Assembly (NCBI GenBank): GCA_041854955.1
Contig: JBHADF010000007.1
Span: 1 to 31,554 of the forward strand
Source: CAMENZ01 sp041854955
Lineage (GTDB): Bacteria > Bacillota > Clostridia > Peptostreptococcales > Anaerovoracaceae
Reading direction: 5' to 3'
Length of the DNA: 31,554 nt
Shown here: one piece after another, positions 1 through 7,481 of the stretch
Layout: each line of letters begins with the position of its first letter
How positions within the stretch are numbered: the stretch's first letter is position 1
Translations under genes and position numbers: made by a program
The notes under the pieces: generated by a model
What the model saw: the letters and a program-made list of their open reading frames with translations, nothing else
Told to the model about the DNA's origin: nothing
Databases searched by the model: none

Positions 1-599
1 AAATGACCAAGTATATAATAAACTATGTTTTGGAGCATGCTCCCGAGGAAATGGAATTCTTCAATTCCTTTGTAGATAAGAGCCTTTTGGAAAGACTCAA
101 CGGCATCGTGAACTCCGACTTCGGCAGAGTTTCATATACGGAGGCCGTAGAGCTGCTCAAGAAATCGGGAAAGGTGTTCCAGTACCCTGTAGAGTGGGGT
201 GCTGACCTCCAGACTGAGCACGAAAGATATTTGACGGAAGAGATATTCAAGAAGCCGGTTTTCGTAACCGACTATCCTAAGGATATAAAGTCCTTCTATA
301 TGAGACTCAACGATGACGGCAAGACCGTAGCCGCCTCCGACCTTCTGGTGCCGGGTGTAGGCGAAATCATCGGCGGTTCTCAGAGAGAGGAAAGGCTGGA
401 GGTTCTCCAAGAGAGAATGGCCCAGCTGGGGTTAAAGGAAGAGGATTATTGGTGGTACATGAACCTGAGAAAGTACGGCGGCGTAAAGCATGCCGGCTAC
501 GGCTTAGGCTTCGAGAGAATCATCATGTACATCACCGGCGTTCAGAACATCAGAGACGTGATACCGTTCCCGAGAACGCCTAACAGCGCTGAATTTTAG
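1..599 (+). CDS. asnS: Asparagine--tRNA ligase, C-terminal part (5' end outside the window)
   Basis: Cytoplasmic class II aminoacyl-tRNA synthetase that attaches asparagine to tRNA-Asn. The visible 198 residues are the end of the catalytic core. Class II motif 3 is seen at the C-terminus as GYGLGFERIIMYITG followed by NIRDVIPFPRTP, the characteristic AsnRS ending. The segment with WGADLQTEHERYLTE and the PVFVTDYP strand are also typical of AsnRS. The reading frame is open to the window edge, so the ATG at position 3 is an internal methionine and the anticodon-binding domain and motifs 1 and 2 lie to the left. The stop is TAG at 597-599, followed directly by an intrinsic terminator. AspRS is the nearest alternative, but the PFPRTP ending without an AspRS GAD insertion domain favours AsnRS. 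Confidence 0.95.
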   Translation, partial: MTKYIINYVLEHAPEEMEFFNSFVDKSLLERLNGIVNSDFGRVSYTEAVELLKKSGKVFQYPVEWGADLQTEHERYLTEEIFKKPVFVTDYPKDIKSFYMRLNDDGKTVAASDLLVPGVGEIIGGSQREERLEVLQERMAQLGLKEEDYWWYMNLRKYGGVKHAGYGLGFERIIMYITGVQNIRDVIPFPRTPNSAEF

Positions 600-605
600 A
601 AAAAT

Positions 606-633
606 AAGGGGTACTTTGTAGTACCCTTTTTTT
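606..633 (+). terminator. Intrinsic terminator after asnS
   Basis: Arms GGGTACT (609-615) and AGTACCC (620-626) enclose a TTGT loop, and extra A/G-T pairs flank them. Seven T follow (627-633). It lies 7 bases after the asnS stop. Confidence 0.9.
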
Positions 634-676
634 AGGACAAAGGAGTAAGAGGAAAGCACAATCAAAGGAGGAAAAT

Positions 677-1543
677 ATGAGCAAGCGTGCCATAGGCATA
701 ACGGCAACCATTATATCGGCAGTATATTTCGGTTTTTTGCCATTTTTTGTGAATATCATTTCCACCGGTGGAGGCAACGGCATATCCGCCTCCTTTTACA
801 GATTTTTCTTTTCACTACCCTTCATCTTTATATATCTTAAAATCCGCAAAATACCTATGAAAATAAGCCTGAAGGAGCTGGGGCAGATAGCCATGGTGGC
901 AATACTGGGCTACGGCGGTACAGGAGTGCTGCTGTTTTCTTCCTATCACTTCATTCCCTCCGGTATGGCTACCACACTACACTTTATGTATCCCGTATTT
1001 ACCATTTTGGGATGTATAGTGTTCCTAAAAAAGAAGGTGCAGCCTGCAAAGATTTTCTGCGTCATTCTCTGTGCCATAGGGATTTTTATGTTCTACCAAG
1101 CAGACGGAGGGGCCAATATACTGGGAATACTTTTGGCAGGAGGCTCCGGAGTGACCTATGCCTTTTACACCATATATCTGGATAATAGCGACCTGAAGAA
1201 AATGGAGACCTTGAAGCTGATATTTTATCTGAATATAGTTTCATCGGCTGTAATTTTCCTTGTGACCCAAGGCATAGGTGAGTTCACCTATGATTTATCC
1301 ACAGCGGCTTGGACCGTGGCCGTGCTCTTCGCCTTTGCTACTTCCTTTATTGGGGTCTTCGGATATCAGGTAGGGGTGAAAAATATCGGTGCCGAGAGCA
1401 CTACTATTCTGAGCACCTTCGAGCCTATCACCAGCCTGATAATAGGCATAGTGGCTTACAGCGAAAAATTAAATATGACCTCTGCCATGGGAGCCCTGTG
1501 CATCATTTCGGCAGCCGTCATAGTGGCTAAGATTAAGGAGTAA
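677..1543 (+). CDS. EamA/DMT-family transporter
   Basis: Integral membrane protein of the drug/metabolite transporter superfamily, 288 residues with about ten hydrophobic helices arranged as two EamA repeats. The N-terminal half starts RAIGITATIISAVYFGFLPFFV. The C-terminal repeat contains ATSFIGVFGYQVGVKNIGAESTTILSTFEPITSLIIGIV, the typical late-EamA pattern with a conserved E-P before the last helices. Family members usually export amino acids or other small metabolites, but the substrate cannot be read from sequence. The start at 677 is set by AAAGGAGG at 664-671. It is followed after about 70 bases by a LysO-type exporter on the same strand, which loosely suggests an efflux theme. No promoter stands out in the short gap after the asnS terminator. 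Confidence 0.88.
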   Translation: MSKRAIGITATIISAVYFGFLPFFVNIISTGGGNGISASFYRFFFSLPFIFIYLKIRKIPMKISLKELGQIAMVAILGYGGTGVLLFSSYHFIPSGMATTLHFMYPVFTILGCIVFLKKKVQPAKIFCVILCAIGIFMFYQADGGANILGILLAGGSGVTYAFYTIYLDNSDLKKMETLKLIFYLNIVSSAVIFLVTQGIGEFTYDLSTAAWTVAVLFAFATSFIGVFGYQVGVKNIGAESTTILSTFEPITSLIIGIVAYSEKLNMTSAMGALCIISAAVIVAKIKE

Positions 1544-1545
1544 AA

Positions 1546-1575
1546 GTGATGTGGAGGCTTTCCTCCCAATATCAC
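1546..1575 (+). other. Stem-loop between the DMT transporter gene and lysO
   Basis: GTGAT (1546-1550) pairs with ATCAC (1571-1575), and inside it GGAGG (1553-1557) pairs with CCTCC (1562-1566). No T-run follows, so it is not a standard terminator. It would sequester an SD-like GGAGG. It could be an mRNA processing or stability element. A role is not demonstrated. Confidence 0.4.
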
Positions 1576-1614
1576 AGAACTATAAAATATATAAAGAATA
1601 AAGAGGAGACTATC

Positions 1615-2610
1615 ATGGAACTACTATTGTTTTACCTGGCAATCATGTACGCTTGCTACCTGATTTCCTATAAACTCATAAAAGATAAGAGCAAATTTGC
1701 TCTGGTGGGTCCCATAACCAGCTTTCTGGTGTACCTTCTGGTGTTTACCATGGGAACTCGTATGGGAGCCAATGAGGAAGTGACCTCAGCCATCGGAACT
1801 ATCGGCCTCCAGGCAGTCATAATAACGGCCATGACCCTGGCCGGAACTATTTTGGCTGCCATGGTTATGAGAAAAATTCTCGGACTGAACCGTTACGGCC
1901 ATAAGATAAGAACTGCCGACGGCAACGCGGCAGACGGTAAGAATACAGCTCAGAACGGCCCTGCAGCCGGAGAGGGAGGCCATGGCAATGCCCTTAAATC
2001 ATCTATGATAATCGTAGGTGTTGTCGCCTTGGGTATGGCAGCAGGATACCTTTTCGTGCCAAGGCTCTTCGCTGAAATCGACCAATTCCAGGAGCTTTCC
2101 GGATTGCTGCTCAATGTTTTCCTGTGCCTGCTTCTGGCCTTTGTAGGCTTTGACCTGGGCTTCGGAGGAAGCATAGTTGATAAATTCAAGGATATCGGCC
2201 TTAAGGCTCTCCTTATGCCCATAGCTGTCATAATAGGAACACTGGCCATGTCGGCCGTGTTCAGCATTTTTTCGCCCTTAAGCCTGAAGGAATCCTTGGC
2301 CATCGGAGCCGGCTTCGGTTGGTACTCTTTGGCACCCAGCGTTATTATGGAAGCGGGCTTTGCCACAGCCAGTGCCGTAGCCTTCCTCCACAATGTAATG
2401 AGGGAAATGGTTTCCATCCTGCTTCTCCCTATCATAGCTGACAAGGTAGGCTACTTTGAAGCTACAGCTATGCCCGGTGCTCCCGGAATGGACGTGTGCC
2501 TGCCCATGGTAGAGCGTTCAACCAACGGAGATATGGCTATTTACTCCCTGGTTTCAGGACTGGTATTGAGTCTGCTGGTTCCCGTGCTTGTACCTTTAAT
2601 CGTAGGCTAG
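1615..2610 (+). CDS. lysO: LysO-family lysine exporter
   Basis: Predicted inner-membrane exporter of lysine (LysO/YbjE family, formerly DUF340), 331 residues. The N-terminal LysO part (residues 1-90) has three or so hydrophobic helices. A hydrophilic Gly/Ala/Asn-rich linker (about 92-128) follows, then the C-terminal eight-helix part. The diagnostic GFGWYSLAP at 233-241 and the following helix with an HNVMREM segment are present. The frame is open back to a GTG at 1546, but that extension lies over the 1546-1575 stem-loop, while the ATG at 1615 has AAGAGGAG 7 bases upstream and begins directly with a hydrophobic helix, so 1615 is chosen. The linker between the two halves looks longer than in E. 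coli LysO, judged from memory. No lysine riboswitch is visible upstream. Confidence 0.85.
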   Translation: MELLLFYLAIMYACYLISYKLIKDKSKFALVGPITSFLVYLLVFTMGTRMGANEEVTSAIGTIGLQAVIITAMTLAGTILAAMVMRKILGLNRYGHKIRTADGNAADGKNTAQNGPAAGEGGHGNALKSSMIIVGVVALGMAAGYLFVPRLFAEIDQFQELSGLLLNVFLCLLLAFVGFDLGFGGSIVDKFKDIGLKALLMPIAVIIGTLAMSAVFSIFSPLSLKESLAIGAGFGWYSLAPSVIMEAGFATASAVAFLHNVMREMVSILLLPIIADKVGYFEATAMPGAPGMDVCLPMVERSTNGDMAIYSLVSGLVLSLLVPVLVPLIVG

Positions 2611-2679
2611 TCTCGGCAGATTTTGCGCAGAACCTGTCCCGAGAGGGAAAATTGAAAATAAAATAACGATAAAACCTTC

Positions 2680-2720
2680 GCCCCCCTAGAAAAGTATTGT
2701 TTTTTAGAGGGGCTTTTGTT
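2680..2720 (+). terminator. Intrinsic terminator after lysO
   Basis: GCCCC (2680-2684) to GGGGC (2709-2713) extends inward through CTAGAAAA/TTTTTTAG with one C-A mismatch and one G-T pair, giving a stem of about 13 pairs and the loop GTATTG. It is followed by TTTTGTT. It shares bases with the next promoter. Confidence 0.8.
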
Positions 2721-2725
2721 ATAAT
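2697..2725 (+). promoter_or_regulatory. SigA-type promoter of the EF-G-like gene
   Basis: -35 TTGTTT (2697-2702), 17-base spacer, -10 TATAAT (2720-2725) with an upstream TG giving extended -10 TGTTATAAT. The -35 sits in the loop and 3' arm of the preceding terminator. The predicted leader is about 55 bases and ends in the SD AGGAGG before the ATG at 2790. Confidence 0.75.
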
Positions 2726-2789
2726 TGCACTTAGGTGCACGCTATAGAAAAGCGTGTTCGAGACAAAATCTTGATAGGAGGATTTATAA

Positions 2790-4727
2790 ATGAAAGGTTA
2801 TACAGCGGAAACCATCAGAAATGTTGCTTTATTAGGCCATGGCGGATGTGGTAAGACTACATTCCTTGAGGCTGCTCTTTTAGCAACAGGAGTAATCAGT
2901 AGATTAGGAAAAGTAGAAGACGGAAACACAGTATCCGACTACGACAAGATGGAAATCGAAAAAGGATATTCCATCAACACTACGATAGTGCCTGTTGAAT
3001 TTAACAAAGTTAAAATTAACTTCGTTGACACACCGGGATTCTTCGACTTTGCAGGTGAAGTACAGGGTGCATTGAGAGCAGTAGAAGCAGCAGCTATCTT
3101 GGTTGATGCTTCCTCCGGAATCCAAGTAGGTACGGAAAAAGCTTGGGATGCTTGCAGAAAGAGCGGAGCTCCTAAGTTCTTCATCATAAATAAGACGGAT
3201 AAAGAAAATGTAAACGTGGAAAAGACCATAAGCGAATTAAAGGATAAATTTGGCACATCTGTAGTTACTTTAGACGACAGAGATGCCATCTCCGAGGCTA
3301 TTGCCGAGGTAGACGAAGAGTTTATGGACATATATTTCAGCAACGGCGAATTCACCGACGAAGAGTTCAACAGAGGACTTTCCAAGGGTATCGCTCAGGG
3401 AGATATAGTTCCCATCTTCTCCTGCTCATCCATGACCGGAGAAGGGGTAAAGGATGTTCTTCAGAAAATCGTGGACATCGTTCCCTTGGCTACTGCTCAC
3501 GCACCTTATGCCGCCCTTACGGATACGGACGAGGCCACAGAGGTTGCAGTAGACCCCAGCGGAAAGCCTGTTGTGCTGGTATTTAAGACTTTAGCCGATG
3601 CTTTCCTGGGCAAAATATCCTTAGCTAAGGTTATAAGCGGAAAGATTACTCCGGGTATGGAAATCTACAACCCGAGAGCTGACAAGGCTGAAAAATTAGG
3701 TTCCGTATTCTTCCTCAGAGGAAAGACTCAGGGAGATGCTCCTCAGGTAGAAGCCGGAGATATCGTGGCCCTTGGAAAGCTTCAGTTTACCAAGACGGGA
3801 GATACCCTTTGCAGTAAGGCACAGCAGGTTATCCTTCCTGAAATCGACTTCCCTCAGGCACCTCTTTTCCAGGCTATCGAAGCTGCCGATAAGGGTGGAG
3901 ACGATAAGCTGGCATCAGGACTTCAGAAGCTCATCGAAGAAGATCCTTCCATCGTGCTGACAAGAAACAACGAAACCCACCAGACCCTCTTAGGCGGTCA
4001 GGGAGAAATTCAGCTAAGCATCGTTTTGGCTAAGTTAAAAGAAAAATACGGAGTGAGCGTAAACATCGTTCCTCAGAAGATAGCATACAGAGAAACCATC
4101 AAGGGCACTTCCGATGTTCAAGGAAAGCATAAGAAGCAGTCCGGTGGTTCCGGTCAGTACGGAGACGTTCATATCAAGTTCGCACCTTCTCAGGAAGAAT
4201 TTGAATTTACGGAAGAGCTTTTCGGAGGCTCCGTTCCCAAACAGTACGTACCGGCAGTTGAAAAGGGACTTTTGGAATGCTTACCGAAGGGACCTTTGGC
4301 AGGATGCAGAGTAGTAAATGTAAAGGCAACTCTTTACGACGGATCCTTCCATCCTGTAGATTCTAATGAAACAGCCTTTAAGATCGCCGCATCCCTGGCC
4401 TTCAAGAAGGGTATTTCCGAGGCAAAGCCTTGCCTGCTGGAGCCTATAATGAAGCTGCAGATTCTTGTTCCCGACGATTTCGTGGGAGCTGTAATGGGCG
4501 ATATGAATAAGCGTAGAGGCTCCGTATTAGGTATGGAACCTCAGATCGGCGGAGGCCAGCTCCTCAATGCGGAAGCTCCTCAGGCAGAGCTTTTCGATTA
4601 TGCCATCGTTCTTCGCTCCATGACTCAGGCAAGAGGCTCCTTCACCATGGAATTCACCAGATACGAAGAAGTTCCCGCCATGTCAGCTCAGAAGATTATC
4701 GATGCTCATAAGGCAGAGGAAGAATAA
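2790..4727 (+). CDS. EF-G-like translational GTPase (EF-G2 type)
   Basis: 645-residue GTPase with EF-G domain order: G domain (about 1-265), beta-barrel domain 2, then domains III-V. G1 is GHGGCGKTT (16-24), the effector segment is EIEKGYSI rather than the EF-G RGITI, G3 is DTPGF (80-84), and G4 is NKTD (134-137). Canonical EF-G has DTPGH with a catalytic His. Here Phe replaces it, a change known from the EF-G-like (EF-G2) subfamily, whose members often have Tyr there. The protein is about 45 residues shorter than FusA. It is therefore probably a paralogue rather than the main translocase, and its exact role in translation or the ribosome cycle is not known. It is monocistronic, with its own extended -10 promoter and a terminator at 4794-4821. 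SD AGGAGG precedes the ATG by about 7 bases. Confidence 0.85.
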   Translation: MKGYTAETIRNVALLGHGGCGKTTFLEAALLATGVISRLGKVEDGNTVSDYDKMEIEKGYSINTTIVPVEFNKVKINFVDTPGFFDFAGEVQGALRAVEAAAILVDASSGIQVGTEKAWDACRKSGAPKFFIINKTDKENVNVEKTISELKDKFGTSVVTLDDRDAISEAIAEVDEEFMDIYFSNGEFTDEEFNRGLSKGIAQGDIVPIFSCSSMTGEGVKDVLQKIVDIVPLATAHAPYAALTDTDEATEVAVDPSGKPVVLVFKTLADAFLGKISLAKVISGKITPGMEIYNPRADKAEKLGSVFFLRGKTQGDAPQVEAGDIVALGKLQFTKTGDTLCSKAQQVILPEIDFPQAPLFQAIEAADKGGDDKLASGLQKLIEEDPSIVLTRNNETHQTLLGGQGEIQLSIVLAKLKEKYGVSVNIVPQKIAYRETIKGTSDVQGKHKKQSGGSGQYGDVHIKFAPSQEEFEFTEELFGGSVPKQYVPAVEKGLLECLPKGPLAGCRVVNVKATLYDGSFHPVDSNETAFKIAASLAFKKGISEAKPCLLEPIMKLQILVPDDFVGAVMGDMNKRRGSVLGMEPQIGGGQLLNAEAPQAELFDYAIVLRSMTQARGSFTMEFTRYEEVPAMSAQKIIDAHKAEEE

Positions 4728-4793
4728 ATCCGGCTGAAAACGCTAACGCGGACAGTGGCATAAGGATTTGTCCGAAGTAGAAAGAAATATTAG

Positions 4794-4821
4794 ATGCAGG
4801 TGGTTGCACCACCTGCATTTT
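4794..4821 (+). terminator. Intrinsic terminator after the EF-G-like gene
   Basis: A perfect 11-base inverted repeat, ATGCAGGTGGT (4794-4804) and ACCACCTGCAT (4808-4818), with a three-base TGC loop and TTTT after it. It overlaps any longer reading of the next gene and so supports the start at 4840. Confidence 0.85.
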
Positions 4822-4839
4822 ATCTATAAGGGGAAAGCA

Positions 4840-5925
4840 ATGGAAAACATTATCGGTAATAAAAAGGATTTCGATATAGTAGTGGTCGGTGCCGGCCCTG
4901 CAGGCAGCACCTTTGCTCGGGAAATCGCAGGGAAGGGGTTAAAGGCTGCCATCATAGACGGTCAAAGTGTGTTGCCACCCAAGCCATGTGGAGGGCTGTT
5001 GGCGCCGGATGCTCAAGAGCTTATGGCCGGCTACGATTTTGTGTTGCCCAAAGATGTTTTGTCGGACCCTCAGATTTTCTCGGTGCGTACCATAGATTTG
5101 GAAAAGAAAATCGAAAGATTTTACCGGCGCTACTACCTGAATATGGACAGATACAAGTTCGATAAATATTTGCTGTCTCTTGTTCCGCAGTCGGTGGAGC
5201 AAATCGGAGGCAAGGTGGTGGAAATCCATAAACAAAGGGGGGCTTCCTCTGAAGGATTCCTTGTAAAGGTGAGAGGTGCGAACGGCGAAACCCTTGAAAT
5301 CTCCTGTAGATATGTGGTAGGTGCCGACGGTGCAGCTTCCATAGTGAGAAAGACCCTTTTCAAGGCACCTATTCTGAAGTATATATCTATTCAGGAATGG
5401 TTCAAGACCGACGCCCCGCCTAAAACCTACTATTCCTGCATCTTTGACGAGAAGACCAGCGAGGGCTGCTCTTGGACCATCTGCAAGGACGGATATTTCA
5501 TATACGGAGGCTTTTTCCCCATCCAAGGCTCATCCGAAGCCTTTGAGAAGCAGAAACAGCGCTTATCCGAATATCTGAACTATGATTTCGGAAAACCGGA
5601 CAAGAGGGAAGCGTGCCTTGTATGCAGCCCAAGGAGGATGAAGGATTTTGTCACGGGAGAAAAGGGAGCCTGGCTCATAGGAGAGGCTGCCGGCTTTATA
5701 AGTGCCAGTTCTTTGGAAGGCATCAGCTCTGCCATTAAAAGCGGCAGCATACTGGCTCAAGCCTTTGAAAAGGGGCAAAGCAGCGCTGAAATCAGCAAAA
5801 TATATAAGAAGAAGGCCTTCAAGCTGAAGTTGAAGCTCATGATCAAGGTCCTAAAGCACAAAATGCTGTTCAGCCCCGGGCTTCGCAAAATCATAATGAA
5901 AAGCGGGGTTCAGGCAATAAGGTGA
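4840..5925 (+). CDS. FAD-dependent oxidoreductase, geranylgeranyl-reductase family
   Basis: Flavoprotein of 361 residues. An N-terminal Rossmann FAD motif is seen (DIVVVGAGPAG, glycines at 17-22). KPCGG at 48-52 is the typical second motif of the geranylgeranyl reductase/FixC-like family, then GADGAAS at 161-167, then WLIGEAAGFISASSLEGI at about 278-295. The last is the FAD-ribityl binding motif with GE in place of the common GD. Members reduce isoprenoid chains or act as flavin dehydrogenases, and the substrate here is unknown. The frame is open to 4768, but that would run through the terminator hairpin. The ATG at 4840 has AAGGGGAAAG upstream and begins right before the FAD motif. It is the first gene after the terminator, and no clear promoter was found between the two. 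Confidence 0.85.
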   Translation: MENIIGNKKDFDIVVVGAGPAGSTFAREIAGKGLKAAIIDGQSVLPPKPCGGLLAPDAQELMAGYDFVLPKDVLSDPQIFSVRTIDLEKKIERFYRRYYLNMDRYKFDKYLLSLVPQSVEQIGGKVVEIHKQRGASSEGFLVKVRGANGETLEISCRYVVGADGAASIVRKTLFKAPILKYISIQEWFKTDAPPKTYYSCIFDEKTSEGCSWTICKDGYFIYGGFFPIQGSSEAFEKQKQRLSEYLNYDFGKPDKREACLVCSPRRMKDFVTGEKGAWLIGEAAGFISASSLEGISSAIKSGSILAQAFEKGQSSAEISKIYKKKAFKLKLKLMIKVLKHKMLFSPGLRKIIMKSGVQAIR

Positions 5926-5964
5926 TGTGAAAGATAGTTGTTATAAAAAAGAAGAGGCGATAAT

Positions 5965-7152
5965 ATGAGAAAGTGGTTAGCCTGTTTAATAGTAATGCTT
6001 TTAGCCGTTTCAACTATGGCAGTAGACTTTGCAACAGCTGAAAGCATTTCTGAAGAAATCGTCGTCAGCGAGCAGGATGAATGGGAAATGGATTATGGTA
6101 GCTTTATGGATCTTACAAGACCTGAAGATTACGCCATGATGAGATATATACAAGACCTCTACCCGCAAGGCTCACAATGGAAGGACGGCGGACAGTGCTA
6201 CGGATATGCAGTAAAAGTCAATTCGATTTTAGGACAAAGAAATAAGGTTAAGGATTTCGTAAATCTCCACGGTGACTACTCCGTCATGGAGGAAAAACTA
6301 AGGGGGTTAAAGCCCGGCACCCATATAAGATTTTCCTCGGAAGGAAAATTCAATCCGTATTTGGGACACTCCATAGTTGTCCTGGGCGTGGGAAAAGAAT
6401 ATGTTTATTGGGCTGACAATAACGGCAGCGCAGGAAATGATAAGGTTGGCTATAACATGGATAGATTAGACTCTTTCTATGTGGCCTACTTGAACAGAAT
6501 AACGGAGCCCACAGCCCTTAAAGCCTTTTCCGAGCCAAGGGCATATTGCTTCCAAAATATGGATGGGCAGGTGACCCTGTCGTGGCTAAAGACCAAGGGT
6601 TCTAAGTCCTATAATATTTATAGAGCCGAAGCAAAAGATGGGGAATACATTAAGGTAGGTAGCACAAAGAAGAGATACTTTGTGGATAAAACTGCCGGTT
6701 TTGACAAGGAATATTTTTACAAGGTAGAAGCGGTGAGAAGCCGGGGCAATGTTTATGGCAAAATCGCTACCTTTAAGGCTACCGTGCCGACACCTAAAGG
6801 AGTATATCAGGAAGCCATATTAGGAACAAAAGACGCGAAAATAACCTGGAAGGCCATAGACGGAATAAACAAATATCGGGTCTACAGAAAGTTGGACTAC
6901 TCCGAGGAATATCAGTTATGCGGTGAGGTCAGCGGAAACGAATATATAGATAAAGGCATTGGGGATACCATGTTTTCAGATATATATTACACCGTATGCG
7001 CAGTAGCTGATACAGGTCAACGCTCAAAATTTGCCAAGGTCTTTTTTATGAAGTCCATAAAGTTATTGAAAATATCCCAAGGTGAAAACCGTTATTGGTG
7101 CGCATCCGCTTCATTACCGCAAATCCGCACCAATGATATTGGTGTAAATTAG
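5965..7152 (+). CDS. Secreted putative cysteine peptidase with two fibronectin-III-like domains
   Basis: 395-residue secreted protein. A signal peptide is clear (RKW then a hydrophobic core to VSTMAVDFATA, cleavage near residue 26). Residues 60-178 resemble a papain-fold or CHAP-like catalytic domain, with candidate Cys78 in GGQCYGYA, His135 in GHSIVVLG and Asp151/Asn152 in YWADNN. Residues about 185-272 and 275-365 look like fibronectin type III domains (WLKTKGSKSYNIYR, then ITWKAIDGINKYRVYRK). The catalytic assignment is inference from the Cys-His-Asp order, and an inactive binding domain is possible. The SD is weak (GAAGAGGCG). From residue 377 the C-terminus is encoded by the short-repeat cluster at 7093-7283, so the last roughly 20 residues probably arose by repeat insertion or stop loss. 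Confidence 0.65.
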   Translation: MRKWLACLIVMLLAVSTMAVDFATAESISEEIVVSEQDEWEMDYGSFMDLTRPEDYAMMRYIQDLYPQGSQWKDGGQCYGYAVKVNSILGQRNKVKDFVNLHGDYSVMEEKLRGLKPGTHIRFSSEGKFNPYLGHSIVVLGVGKEYVYWADNNGSAGNDKVGYNMDRLDSFYVAYLNRITEPTALKAFSEPRAYCFQNMDGQVTLSWLKTKGSKSYNIYRAEAKDGEYIKVGSTKKRYFVDKTAGFDKEYFYKVEAVRSRGNVYGKIATFKATVPTPKGVYQEAILGTKDAKITWKAIDGINKYRVYRKLDYSEEYQLCGEVSGNEYIDKGIGDTMFSDIYYTVCAVADTGQRSKFAKVFFMKSIKLLKISQGENRYWCASASLPQIRTNDIGVN

Positions 7153-7283
7153 CCGGATATGTGAAATCCGCACCAATATTTCCGCAGTAGAGCAGAAAAA
7201 TTGGTGTAAAATTAGGAGATAACAGCAAATCCGCACCAATTTCGTTGGTGCGGATTTGGGGAAAAGTCATGTTCCGCACCAAT
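7093..7283. repeat. Cluster of short inverted repeats (core CCGCACCAAT)
   Basis: The motif (A)AATCCGCACCAAT occurs at 7121-7134, 7164-7177 and 7227-7240, and a shortened TTCCGCACCAAT at 7272-7283. Complementary copies are ATTGGTGCG (7093-7101), ATTGGTGTAAATT (7138-7150), ATTGGTGTAAAATT (7200-7213) and TTGGTGCGGATTT (7245-7257). The pair 7226-7239/7245-7258 is a perfect 14-base hairpin with loop TTTCG. Core starts at 7125, 7168, 7231 and 7274 are spaced 43, 63 and 43 bases. The cluster overlaps the last 20 codons of the upstream gene. This looks like a REP-like palindromic repeat array. Whether it is dispersed in the genome cannot be told from one window. Confidence 0.8.
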
Positions 7284-7361
7284 GTCAAAAAATCGGCCTG
7301 TCAATATAAGGCGGCGGAGGACTTATAGGGGCAGTTGCCCGCCAAAACATTTTAACCACAG

Positions 7362-7387
7362 AAACCGCTGGACATTCCGGCGGTTTT
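7362..7387 (+). terminator. Intrinsic terminator upstream of radA
   Basis: AAACCGCTGG (7362-7371) pairs with CCGGCGGTTT (7377-7386), ten pairs with one G-T, loop ACATT, ending in TTTT (7384-7387). It would end transcripts of the secreted protein gene after the repeat cluster. The 7153-7481 gap otherwise holds the repeats, this terminator, and the radA promoter and operator. Confidence 0.8.
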
Positions 7388-7397
7388 GCTGTATCAT
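7369..7397 (+). promoter_or_regulatory. SigA-type promoter of radA
   Basis: -35 TGGACA (7369-7374), 17-base spacer, -10 TATCAT (7392-7397). The -35 lies in the loop region of the terminator hairpin. The predicted transcription start is near 7404, just before the candidate LexA box. Confidence 0.6.
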
Positions 7398-7406
7398 ATA
7401 GCCATA

Positions 7407-7422
7407 CAGAACGGATGTTCTG
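7407..7422. promoter_or_regulatory. Candidate LexA (SOS) operator before radA
   Basis: The palindrome CAGAAC-GGAT-GTTCTG contains GAACN4GTTC, the core of the Gram-positive LexA/DinR box. It sits directly downstream of the predicted radA -10, where a bound repressor would block initiation. No lexA gene is in the window, so this rests on motif and position only. Confidence 0.5.
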
Positions 7423-7481
7423 AAAGGCGAAAGACGTTGCGGATTTAGGAAAAGACCGATTTTAACACATCGGGAGGTAAT

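Noticed and set aside
1546..1614. A longer N-terminus of the LysO protein from the GTG at 1546
   Set aside because: The extension is not hydrophobic, overlaps a stem-loop, and has no SD, while the ATG at 1615 has one.
4768..4839. A longer N-terminus of the flavoprotein from 4768
   Set aside because: It would be read through the terminator stem 4794-4818 and lacks an SD.
7046..7288. An 80-codon minus-strand frame with repeating IRTN/IGAD words
   Set aside because: The repeated words are only the translation of the palindromic repeats. No SD or promoter supports a gene.
7329..7340. Short GGGC/GCCC hairpin at 7329-7340
   Set aside because: Only four pairs, no T-run, and no conserved context.
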